Source: Nematopogon swammerdamellus (Eukaryota; Arthropoda; Insecta; Lepidoptera; Adelidae). From it: a stretch of DNA of 64,000 nt. The position numbers and the translations under genes were made by a program. Of this stretch, positions 1-7,762 are shown one piece after another. The notes under the pieces were generated by a model. The model saw only the letters and a program-made list of their open reading frames with translations, did not search any database and was not told the DNA's origin. How positions within the stretch are numbered: the stretch's first letter is position 1; every line of letters begins with the position of its first letter. The stretch spans positions 16,205,891-16,269,890 of the forward strand of contig OX336349.1 of assembly GCA_946902875.1 (NCBI GenBank), given 5' to 3'.

Positions 1-26
1 GTCCTCCCACAAGACATCACTATGAG

Positions 27-125
27 TTAACGCACTGGAGTACAGTTCGCCGGAGCAGCGTAGCCGCCCACCTTGGGGATCGCCATGTGGTCGTAGCAGT
101 TGATCTCGCCGTCGCTATTGCAGTC
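27..125 (-). CDS. lysozyme gene 1 terminal exon copy 1
   Basis: 99 nt: 32 codons plus TAA, beginning GAC TGC AAC after a GTGGCAG acceptor with CTAAT 23 nt upstream. Intact. Variant residues are NSD near the start, IPKV in the middle and CTPVR at the end. Confidence 0.7.
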   Translation of the reverse strand, partial: DCNSDGEINCYDHMAIPKVGGYAAPANCTPVR

Positions 126-3100
126 CTGCCACAGGACATCATTATTAGTTAACGCATTGGAGGACAGTTCGCCGGAGCAGCGTAGCCGCCCAGCTTGTGG
201 ATCGCCATGTGGTCGTAGCAGTTGATCTCGCCGTCGCCGTTGCAGTCCTGCCACAAGACATCACTATGAGTTAACGCACTGGAGTACAGTTCGCCGGAGC
301 AGCGTAGCCTCCCAGCTTGTAGATCGCCATGTGTTCGTAGCAGTTGATCTCGCCGTCGCTATTGCAGTCCTGCCACAGGACATCATCATTAGTTAACGCA
401 CTGAAGGACAGTTCGCCGGAGCAGCGTACCCTCCCAGCTTGTGGATCGCCATATGGTCGTAGCAGTTGATCTCGCCGTCGCCGTTGCAGTCCTGCCAAAA
501 GACATCGCCATAAGTTAACGCACTGGAGGAGAGTTTGCCGGAGCAGCGTAGCCGCCCAGCTCGTGGATCGCCATGTGGTCTAGCAGTTGATCTCGCCGTC
601 GTCACCGTTGCAGTCCTGCCACAAGATATCATCGTTAGTTAACGCACTGGGGAACAGTTCGCCGGAGCAACGTAGCCGCCCAGCTTTTCGATCTTCATGT
701 GGTTCTATAGCAGTTGATTTCGCCGTCGTCGTTGTAGCTCTGTCACAAGACATCATTAGTTGACGCACTGGAGGACGGTTCGCCGAAACAACGTAGCCGC
801 TAAGACTTTTTTTGAAACAGATAGGGAGCAGCCAAAATGTTATCAACAAGGGTTAAATACCTGTCCATATTTTTCCATATAGCCCTGCACGGCGCGCGCG
901 GCGCAGTAAGGCTCATTCGCGCAGTTCTGGTATGCTGCAACATAGAACAAAATATGAAATTAGTAAGACTCTCGAGGTGCTATAGCCCTCTTCCAACTAA
1001 AATGCTACGATCGTAGCTATAAACGTTTTATGAACCTGGACATCGGGCATGTGCTCCAGAAGGGCGTAATACCCGAAATCGACAAGCATGATCGAAAATT
1101 TGTAAGTGTGGAAGAGACGACAGACGTGTTTGTCGTCAGCCCAGTACGCCCAGGTGAGATGGAACAAGCCGCAGTGGTCACCCTCGCATTGCTTCAGCTT
1201 GCAGCCTGACACGGCCAGGCAGATGCAACGCAGACACGTGTCCGTCGCTGGGGTCTTAGTGAGTCCTGCTGCACGCTCTTGCGCTGACACTGAAAAGCTC
1301 AACTTACCATCAGATTCGTCCGGCGCCTGCCTGCCAACGGTAGGTTTGCCGCCATCAGCCCACTACGCCCAGGTGAGATGGGACAAGCCGCAGTGGTCAA
1401 CCTCGCATTGCTTCAGCTTGCAGCCTGACACGGCCTGGCAGATCCATCGCAGACACGTGTCCGTCGCTGGGGTCTTGATGAGTCCTGCTGCACGCTCTTG
1501 CGCGGACACTGAAAAGCTCAACTTACCATCAGATTCGTCCGGCGCCTGCCCGCCAATAGTAGGTTTGCCGCCATCAGCCCAGTACGCCCAGGTGAGATGG
1601 AACAAGCCGCAGTGGTCACCCTCGCATTTCTTCAGCTTGCAGCCCGACACGGCCTGGCAGATGCATCGCAGACACGTGTCCGTCACGGGGGTCTTGATGA
1701 GTCCTGCTGCACGATCTTGGGCTGACACTGAAAAGGCAATCGAATTGCTTTTTTTAATGCATTGTTCTTTAAATGAGACCGATAACTGCTTCATAGACCG
1801 GTGCCGATACAGGTCGAGATGAATGAAAAAGTTTTAAAATTGAAAGTATTATATAATATTAATGACTTAGAAAGAAAGATCTCCAAGGTCTTTCAGAAAT
1901 AGGTGGTAGGACATGAAAGGTTTTTTTATAAGTAACCTGAGCTGTTTGGCCACCATCACTGCTACACCTGGACATAATACAAACCACACGCTATATCCCG
2001 ACAATCGGGGTAAGCAGAGTAACCGGTGTTGTGCCGCAAGAACTTTGGTAAATCACAGCACAACACTGACCGCCACGTTTAGCAAAGTATTTGGACAAGA
2101 TACGAGTAACTATCAGGCAGCAAGTAAGGCACGAAGACCCACCGGCTGCATGACTCGGTGGAAGGACCTGATAGGTGGCTAGCCTGTCGCCCTGTTAGCA
2201 CGGCATCTCGTCCTTACCCCTCAGTCGCCTTTTGACATGCGCGGGGAGAGATCAAGTGGGGCTATCTATTCCTTTTAAGTACCGACCCCACACGGTACTA
2301 ATTAGCAGTAATGTCAGCCAATTATACCTTGGTGAACTAGGAGTCATAGTAGTAGTTCTCTTTCTCTTTGGTTGTGCCAGGTTCGGGTAGTATAAATCCA
2401 AACGGATATAAACCCTACCACCTTGTGTTTAAACGTTTTATGAACCTGGGCATCGGGCATGTGCTCCAGAAGGGCGTAATACCCGAAATCGACAAGAATG
2501 ATCGAAAATTTGTAAGTGTGGAAGAGACGGCAGACGTGTTTGTCATCAGCCACGTACGCCCAGGTGCACTACAGCTACTAGCTACAGTTTTACGTGAAAT
2601 CCGAACCACGGCCAGCCTCAACGGTCGGACGTGCACCTATCCAAAGTGCGGCCACACTTGGTGTGCGCTTAACTTCGACATCGAACGCCGATGCATAGCG
2701 CTGTCGAGGGCTAACAAAATATTTGGCGATTTCATACTTGGAAGACTCAGAAGCATAGATATAACGCAATCGTTAAGGTTGGAGTTTCAAATCCCGGATG
2801 TGCACATAAATGAGTTTTTTTTTTCGAAGTTTGAAGAACTTGCATACGTGTATTATTTATTACGCATAAGGAAACATCGTAAGGTAACCTGGTATATAAA
2901 CAACGCTAATGAATATGGTTGAATGGAGAACATTTATATTTAACTAGCTCTTACCCGCGGCTTCGCTCGCGTGAAATTCGTACCTATTTAAAAAGAAGAA
3001 AGTACGTAAGCCCGCTACCGCACCTTTATTTTCGGAGCGCGGAACAATTAGATTTGTATGAGAGCCACATCTTAGCATAACCGGAACTGAATTAAATTTA

Positions 3101-5377
3101 GCCTATCCTGTGTCTCTTATATAATGTGCTTGTACTAAGTTTCATCGAATTCGGATGATCGGTTTAAAAGTTATGGAGGAAAATACATACATACATACAT
3201 ACAGAAAATATTTCTAAAAATCGTCAATTTAGTTTTAGTATCATACATAGAGTCTACAAACGCAATATCTCATAAAACTAAGTAGCTGACTCCATGAACG
3301 TCCCTCAAAGATTTATTCTTATTATAGTATTGATGACAAGATACGAACCGGTCTGCTAGATATTAATCATAATCGAATTGTTCATAGATATTAATCATAA
3401 TCGTATTTTAATTATAGTTTCATTCTTAACTAGTAGCTATTAAATATTTGAATTGCGGCGGCGCGGCGCGCCTCCAATTTGTTCCTAGGAATTGCTTGGG
3501 GCGTCGTCGTCTCCGCCGCGCGCCCTTATTGAGATAACAAAAAATTCCGTGAATCCCCTTAGACACTTAGATACTTAAATTTTATGTAAGCAATAAAATA
3601 ATTATAGGCTCCGTGACTCGCTCGTGTGACCTTACAGCATTTATGGCCGTCTTCACGACCTCCGGTTAAGTATCGTTCAAAACTTATTTATCGGTTAATG
3701 TTTTTAATTTTTAAGTAATCCGATATGATTTGCTGAGGCAGAATGCTCTGACCATTCAACACCACCTCCGAGAATATGTCTACTGCAGACCTCCCTATAG
3801 ATTGCTCGGCAACACAACCGAGGCCGATAGGTGGCCATCATACGTTCAGTACAGTAGTACCAGCCCAGTCCGCTTCAATTTGAGCCATCCTAAAAATGAC
3901 AAGTAGGTGAAATCAGGGGTTAAACGCGTACAGACTTGTGCAATGAAACATGCAATGCAACATACAATGCAAAAATTTTGCCGTACACATTACTTCAATA
4001 CCGTGTGGGGTCGGTACTTAAGAATAGCCCCACTGCATCTCTCCCATCACATTTTTTTTACATGGAATCAAACGACATGTCTTACCCGCACCTATTTTGA
4101 CATCGCTGGAATTTGAACGTAACGCGAAAATAGTAACGTGGGAGAAGTGCTATATCTCGGGATGTATAATAGCTAGGAGTATGTTTGAAATACCATACTA
4201 TAGAAGATTTTTAACGTGTGTTAAATTAAAATATTATTTATTTTTAAAGATTTGATGAGTCATCAAAGTTTCAAGTGTCGAAATAAAACTAATATATTAT
4301 ACGCGAAATAATAACGAAACGTGTTCCGGGAGAATTGCTACATCTCAGAAAATATACAAGCTAAGAGTACGTTTGAAATATACTGTAGATAGAGGAAGGT
4401 TACGACAATTTTGTAGGTGTGTTAAATTAAAATATTATTTACTAGTTTAAGATGTGATGAGTTCAAAGTTTCGATGTTTTTTCCATTAATACAATATTCG
4501 TTGCTATGTACAGAACACTGCTCTCATTTCTCACACTTCAGGAACCCTGTCAAAGTAAAATATTTGATTATTTGTATAATTTTTTAGGGGTAATGAGTGA
4601 ATGTTAATTTGACAAGGTTCCTAAAGTGTGAGAAATGAGAGCAGTCGTGTGTACCTCGCAAATATATGTACGTAATCACTATTATAATATTTATTATTAC
4701 TAAATTTTGTAAATACGTATCGTATTACACTTTACATGTTGCTTCCTAATGTTATAGTAGTTAGTAAACTACCGCCTACCAGCTAAATAACCACCCAGAG
4801 CACAGGGAATCCTCGAGGGGTCGTGTTTTGACATTTTATTCCATGTTCGGCAGATGTCTAGAAAAGCGATCTGCCTAGGGCAAGTTTTTATATATATTAC
4901 GGATACATACGGATAATTTTTTTTACTTATTATTTTTATTTTTTAATAGATATAGTATGTTATAGTTAACATAATTAAAAATTTGCATATAAGTTAAATT
5001 TAAGCATTTTTTTAAAAAAGCTCTGTAAGTTTTCTTGCCCGATTCTTCCTTATAGATTGCATTGCTGAACGGGATATAACAAAAACTATGACGAACCATA
5101 CTGAATATGTGTCTCAATGTAATATTGTTATTGTTGTGTGTTCTTTATGGCGAAATAAATATCTGAATCTGAATCTGAATCATATTTTTCGATGCTGAAG
5201 AGCACCAAATCCCAAATCGCTAATTCCGAGCGAATTTGAGCATTTAAAAGCTCCATCTTTGACACACCCAAAGAATAATTGAATATAGTCACACAAAGGA
5301 AAGGTCATCAAGTTACCTTGAGCAAGCACAGCCACCACTAACACCACGGCACAGATCCTCCATGAAGATGACATCAT
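27..5377 (-). CDS. i-type (destabilase-like) lysozyme gene 1, with amplified exons
   Basis: Spliced model on the minus strand: exon 1 5317-5377, exon 2 1527-1727 (the only intact copy), exon 3 861-934, and exon 4 taken from a tandem array, the nearest intact copy being 393-491. Phases agree at every junction (1, 1, 0) and all sites are GT-AG, giving about 144 residues. Exon 1 encodes a signal peptide (VVLVVAVLAQ core), so the product should be secreted. Exon 2 has the family motif CLRCIC...SGC...HCGLF...YWADGG, exon 3 has CAxxPYCAARAVQGYMEKYG, and exon 4 has DCNxDGEINCYDHMAIHKLGGY. I-type lysozymes cleave peptidoglycan, and some members cleave isopeptide bonds. Here the catalytic Glu of the CIC..ESGC motif is Val (CICQAVSGC), so muramidase activity is doubtful. 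The C-terminus stops soon after GGYAAPANC and lacks the last ~15 residues found in gene 2. Which terminal copy is used, and where the transcript is polyadenylated, cannot be seen. Confidence 0.82.
149..247 (-). CDS. lysozyme gene 1 terminal exon copy 2
   Basis: 99 nt and intact, with acceptor GTGGCAG and a CTCAT branch-point-like site. Variant residues are NGD, IHKL and CPPMR. Same reading phase as copy 1. Confidence 0.7.
   Translation of the reverse strand, partial: DCNGDGEINCYDHMAIHKLGGYAAPANCPPMR
271..369 (-). CDS. lysozyme gene 1 terminal exon copy 3
   Basis: 99 nt and intact, with acceptor GTGGCAG and a CTAAT branch point. It resembles copy 1 (NSD, CTPVR) but has YEHMAIYKL in the middle. 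Confidence 0.7.
   Translation of the reverse strand, partial: DCNSDGEINCYEHMAIYKLGGYAAPANCTPVR
393..491 (-). CDS. lysozyme gene 1 terminal exon copy 4
   Basis: 99 nt and intact, with acceptor TTGGCAG and a CTTAT site. It is the intact copy closest to exon 3, hence the simplest splice partner. Variant residues are NGD, IHKL and CPSVR. Confidence 0.72.
   Translation of the reverse strand, partial: DCNGDGEINCYDHMAIHKLGGYAAPANCPSVR
515..615 (-). pseudogene. terminal exon copy 5, frameshifted
   Basis: 101 nt. Relative to copies 1-4 it has a 3-base insertion (an extra Asp codon near the start) and a 1-base deletion after the INC codons, so a TAG stop follows immediately. The acceptor and a canonical CTAAC branch point are kept, so it could still be spliced in and would give a very short C-terminus. 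Confidence 0.75.
639..739 (-). pseudogene. terminal exon copy 6, frameshifted
   Basis: 101 nt, with the DCN codons changed to SYN and frame-breaking insertions after INCY. The acceptor is GTGACAG. More diverged than copies 1-5. Confidence 0.7.
763..801 (-). pseudogene. terminal exon copy 7, 3' fragment
   Basis: Only the 3' part of the exon (from GGCTACG to the TCAAC end, diverged) is recognisable. This is the edge of the array nearest exon 3. Confidence 0.6.
861..934 (-). CDS. lysozyme gene 1 exon 3
   Basis: 74 nt between a TTGCAG acceptor and a GTATTT donor, in phase 1 and out phase 0. It encodes YQNCANEPYCAARAVQGYME followed by KYGQ, the conserved mid-domain helix and cysteines of i-type lysozymes. 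It has the same length and phases as exon 3 of gene 2 (17282-17355), which supports both models. Single copy, unlike its neighbours. Confidence 0.88.
1021..1158. repeat. duplicated segment joining retroelement tail to lysozyme exon fragment
   Basis: About 137 bp, nearly identical to 2431-2568. Most of it encodes a degenerate retrotransposon-like stretch (GHVLQKG..., related to 52502-52697), but the last ~20 bp are lysozyme core exon. It truncates core exon copy 2c. Confidence 0.8.
1137..1289 (-). pseudogene. core exon copy 2c (3' truncated)
   Basis: It has an acceptor and CLRCICLAVSGC...YWAD, but its 3' end and donor are replaced by the duplicated retroelement-like segment at 1021-1136. It cannot be spliced to exon 3 through a normal donor. 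Confidence 0.82.
1308..1508 (-). pseudogene. core exon copy 2b (nonsense mutation)
   Basis: Both splice sites are intact, but the conserved YW Tyr codon is TAG at 1363-1365, and the CLRCIC motif has become CLRWIC (a lost Cys). Probably a dead exon. Confidence 0.85.
1527..1727 (-). CDS. lysozyme gene 1 core exon copy 2a (intact)
   Basis: 201 nt, acceptor TTTTCAG and donor GATG|GTAAGT, phase 1-1. It carries CLRCICQAVSGC, KKCEGDHCGLF and YWADGG and has no stop. It is the only copy with both splice sites and an open frame, so it is taken as the functional exon. Confidence 0.85.
1976..2301 (-). repeat. family C retroposon
   Basis: Read on the minus strand it starts with the ACCGTGTGGGG head, has the GTCGTAAAAGGCGACTAAGG-like motif, and ends near the CAGCGTGTG motif. 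Homologous copies lie at 12986, 24362, 35965 and 55786. Confidence 0.75.
2431..2568. repeat. second copy of the 137-bp segment at 1021-1158
   Basis: Same order of retroelement-like sequence followed by ~20 bp of lysozyme core exon. It shows that the junction existed before the segment was duplicated. Confidence 0.8.
2585..2680 (-). repeat. SINE-B head fragment
   Basis: Reverse complement matches the box B and Pol III head region of SINE-B copies (e.g. 47908-48290). It explains part of a long spurious open frame at 2368-2922. Confidence 0.6.
2944..3320 (-). mobile_element. Helitron-like non-autonomous element
   Basis: It begins CTAGCTCTTACCCGCGGCTT at the left, i.e. a GC hairpin plus CTAG 3' terminus on the minus strand. 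The body, including GTCAATTTAGTTTTAGTAT, recurs at 25118-25500 and 42512-42830. Confidence 0.6.
3754..3903 (-). repeat. SINE-A tail fragment
   Basis: Diverged reverse-orientation match to the SINE-A tail (ACAACCGAGGC...CAGCCCAGTC...). It lies in intron 1 of lysozyme gene 1. Confidence 0.55.
4000..4050 (+). repeat. family C/D head fragment
   Basis: TACCGTGTGGGGTCGGTACT...GCCCCACTGCATCTCTCCC matches the shared head of families C and D. Confidence 0.6.
4507..4646. repeat. short foldback element
   Basis: Inverted arms of ~38 bp (ACTGCTCTCATTTCTCACAC at left, its complement at right ending GAGAGCAGT) enclose an AT-rich loop. The rest of intron 1 here (4050-5316) is AT-rich with no gene signal. 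Confidence 0.7.
5317..5377 (-). CDS. lysozyme gene 1 exon 1 (signal peptide)
   Basis: 61 nt from ATG to CAAG|GTAACT, encoding MMSSSWRICAVVLVVAVLAQ, a typical secretory signal peptide. It ends in phase 1, exactly what the core exon acceptor at 1727 requires. Chosen by phase match, position downstream of a TATA/Inr pair, and the lack of another candidate. Confidence 0.78.
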
Positions 5378-5470
5378 ATTGTCTGTGTGCGAATTTGAAT
5401 TATTATAATAATATTATGTGTATTGGTGATTAGGAGCGACACGATGTTGCCGCGACGAAGTTTTCGCGCC

Positions 5471-5504
5471 ACTGACATTGAATATACCGGTATTGCGTTT
5501 TATA
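5471..5504 (-). promoter_or_regulatory. TATA box plus TCAGT initiator of lysozyme gene 1
   Basis: On the minus strand TATAAAAC lies at 5504-5497 and TCAGT at 5475-5471. The 31-base spacing is the classical arthropod arrangement. The inferred 5' UTR is about 95 nt before the ATG at 5377. Confidence 0.65.
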
Positions 5505-5639
5505 TCGGTGAACTCGTCGTGAGGAAGTTACGCAGAAAAACCACAGAAAAACACTGTTAACTTTTGTATTTATTGAAATAATGCTGTGAATTAGGAGGTT
5601 TTTTTATTTATTTCATAAAATATAATAAAGTAATATAAC

Positions 5640-5772
5640 TAAAGAATCAAAACCTACCTAACAAACATTAAAATACTATCAAAAGGGGTTTAAAATGTTC
5701 CTAGAACACTTGCGGCATTACCCCGCTGGATGGCAAGGTTTACCCTTTGAATGAAATATCGTTTCTTATGGA
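5640..5772 (-). mobile_element. non-LTR retrotransposon C-terminal remnant
   Basis: The minus strand encodes FIQRVNLAIQRGNAASVLGT followed by a stop. The same C-terminal motif recurs at 31345-31555 and 41380-41870, so this is a dispersed retroelement end. Confidence 0.6.
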
Positions 5773-6299
5773 CTGGTCGTTGAAAATATTGCAGAATGAG
5801 CTGGCCGGTAGGCTTTAATAAATATGATAGATTATAAATTAAACTATACTATATTTAATAATTAATAAATATTTAACCTAGCTGCTTTTTTAGAGTTCCG
5901 TATGGGAAGTGCCCTTAAGCCTGTCTTTAAATAAAAATATTATTTTAAACCTGATGGATTCCAAAAACACTCCCATTTTAAGGCACCAGAGGCATGTATA
6001 CGAGTACCTACGAAGACTGACGACGTCCTTGTACGAGGCTTGTAGATCTCAACGAGTATCGTCCGTCACGCAGGTCAGTCATTCGCATAGAGAACAAGGA
6101 AAATGCTCATTGTCGAGGCGAGCTGGGCTGGAAGATCACGTAACCCCTTGCGAAAACCTGACCTGACTGTCAGTAGCGTAACTGGGGGGAGAAAAGAGTG
6201 GCCTTTAAAGGCGCTAACGGTGGGATAGGCGCAAATATAGTGGTTCGTTCATCATTAAAACACATTTAAACGACCCAGAAATGCACTGACATGACACCT

Positions 6300-6540
6300 T
6301 TGTACCGTGTGGGGCCGGTACTTTAAAAGAATAGCCCCACTGCATCTCTCCCCGTGTATGTCGTAAAAGGCAACTAAGGGATATGACTCCCTTCTTATAT
6401 TACTAGGTGGTAGGGTTTAAACCACCCGGGTTGGTACCACCGCACTGAATGAAAGGTCGGTCGAAACGACTATGTAAATAGTTTGTGTTTTCCGTCCAGT
6501 TCAGTGTAGCCGGCACAACCAAAGCATATTTTTTTCTGTC
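6300..6540 (+). repeat. family D retroposon, truncated
   Basis: ACCGTGTGGGGCCGGTACTT head and the TCGTAAAAGGCAACTAAGGG motif, followed by the first part of the SINE-B-type tail. It stops before the GTGATGTAGCC end. Confidence 0.75.
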
Positions 6541-7645
6541 GTACCTAGGTCACATGTAAATGACTTAGTTTGGTAGATAATCCTAATAAATAAAGCGAAA
6601 TTTCTACGGGCGATCGACCGTGTAACGTACGAATATATAATATATGAAATATTCTAATAACTCGAAAACCACTTTATAGATTTACATACGGTTTTCACTG
6701 TTACATTTCGTTACTTCTCAGGATCAATCACAACGCTACGTTATCGGTGGTCTGAGCTGTGACGTCACGCGAAAAATTTAAATTTTGGCTGTTCAGACAT
6801 TTAACTTTATCTCCAAATGTATGACATGTTGAGGAAAATGAATAGTTTTGTGCGCATAAGAGTACCTATATAGTTTATTTTTTTTAGAATTTTCGAACAA
6901 CCCTTAATAGGTCAAAGTTCGGCGACAAAAGTGCAGTTTTTTGTCAACTTTTAAACGAAATATTTGTTAAAGTAAACTATTTGATTAAAGCAAAGTTATA
7001 TATTTTTGAAATTGCCTTAACAATGCCTATAGAATGACGTGACATTTTATTTATTAAAAAAATAAAAAATAAATTTTCGTTTTCATTTTTGGGTACCCGA
7101 AAATAAATCGAAATGCTACAAAAGTAAAAAAGGACAAAAATGTCCTCATTATTACGGAAACATTGGAAACAGTGGATGACTGTTTGTTCAATTCATTTTG
7201 GAAGGGGTCGGACAGAATTAATTATCGACCCCCGTGAAAATAATTTAACTACGGCTCTGCTGAGGCGAACCTCGCACTGGGCCTATCTAAAATATTCTCA
7301 TGCATAGACAAGAACCCCGTCGCACTAACTGTTTAATACACGCCTCACTCGTTACTAAAACCAAGGATAGATCGCAAGTTTGGGATGGTTCTTCATACGT
7401 ACCTCTATTTTTGTTCCATATCGTACCTACAATTAAGGCGGCGTCTACCTGCACGCCCGCTCATATGTTTACCGGTTACTTTCCGATGCAGTCGCCTTTA
7501 CAAATCGACTAAAATCACATTCGTAATTATTGTCTACTAATGATCCGTGATAAAAGTGATTCGATTAATACTTTATAATGGCTTGAAAATATTTGAATTT
7601 AAGACTGAATTTTATGTTTTACGGCAAAACTAATTGTGTGTGAAT

Positions 7646-7653
7646 TATAAATA
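7646..7653 (+). promoter_or_regulatory. TATA-like box upstream of lysozyme gene 2
   Basis: TATAAATA lies only 31 bases before the ATG, which would leave a 5' UTR of a few bases. Either the leader is very short or the real promoter lies further upstream. Confidence 0.3.
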
Positions 7654-7683
7654 GGAGTGTAAATTATAATAATATAAATTATA

Positions 7684-7762
7684 ATGGCGTATCAAAAGTG
7701 TTGTGTTGTGTTGACAAGCTTAGCCTGCGTGTTATGTGCGGTGTATATAACCGGTTCTTTCG
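7684..7762 (+). CDS. lysozyme gene 2 exon 1 (signal peptide)
   Basis: 79 nt from ATG to the TTTCG|GTGAGT donor, phase 1. It encodes MAYQKCCVVLTSLACVLCAV and YITGSF. Reading on past the donor gives intron translation, not protein. Confidence 0.82.

Larger units (their letters stand above)
1..801 (-). repeat. tandem array of lysozyme terminal exons (122-124 bp units)
   Basis: Unit boundaries (GTCCTGCC-like) fall at 1, 123, 245, 367, 489, 613 and 737, so five units are 122 bp and two are 124 bp. Each unit on the minus strand reads: CTAAT-like branch point, pyrimidine-poor tract, GTGGCAG acceptor, 32 codons, TAA stop, then directly the next branch point. The array begins at the window edge, so its left limit is unknown; it decays at about 801. 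Units starting at 1 and 245 resemble each other, as do those at 123 and 367, which indicates a 244-bp dimer. Confidence 0.9.
1137..1727 (-). repeat. tandem triplication of lysozyme core exon (219 bp units)
   Basis: Three copies start (minus strand) at 1727, 1508 and 1289, exactly 219 bp apart: 201 bp of exon plus an 18-bp spacer. The spacer consists of the donor GTAAGT of one copy running into the TTTTCAG acceptor of the next. The exon is symmetric (phase 1-1) and the spacer is a multiple of three, so unspliced read-through also stays in frame. Confidence 0.9.
5505..7683. other. intergenic region between divergent lysozyme genes
   Basis: It separates two head-to-head i-type lysozyme promoters. 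It holds a retroelement remnant (5640-5772) and a family D copy (6300-6540). The remaining ~1.1 kb (6541-7683) is AT-rich and shows no coding signal; NF-kB-like immune sites were not evident by eye. Confidence 0.5.

Noticed and set aside
1..801. CRISPR-like array
   Set aside because: Direct repeats are 122 bp with 99 bp coding and no short variable spacers; the repeat is exon sequence in a eukaryotic gene.
1106..1822. 238-codon plus-strand open frame
   Set aside because: It is the antisense of the triplicated lysozyme core exon; its repeats simply mirror the 219-bp units.
2368..2922. 184-codon plus-strand open frame
   Set aside because: It is a chance fusion of the duplicated 137-bp segment, an antisense SINE-B head and AT-rich DNA. 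No domain or codon signature runs through it.
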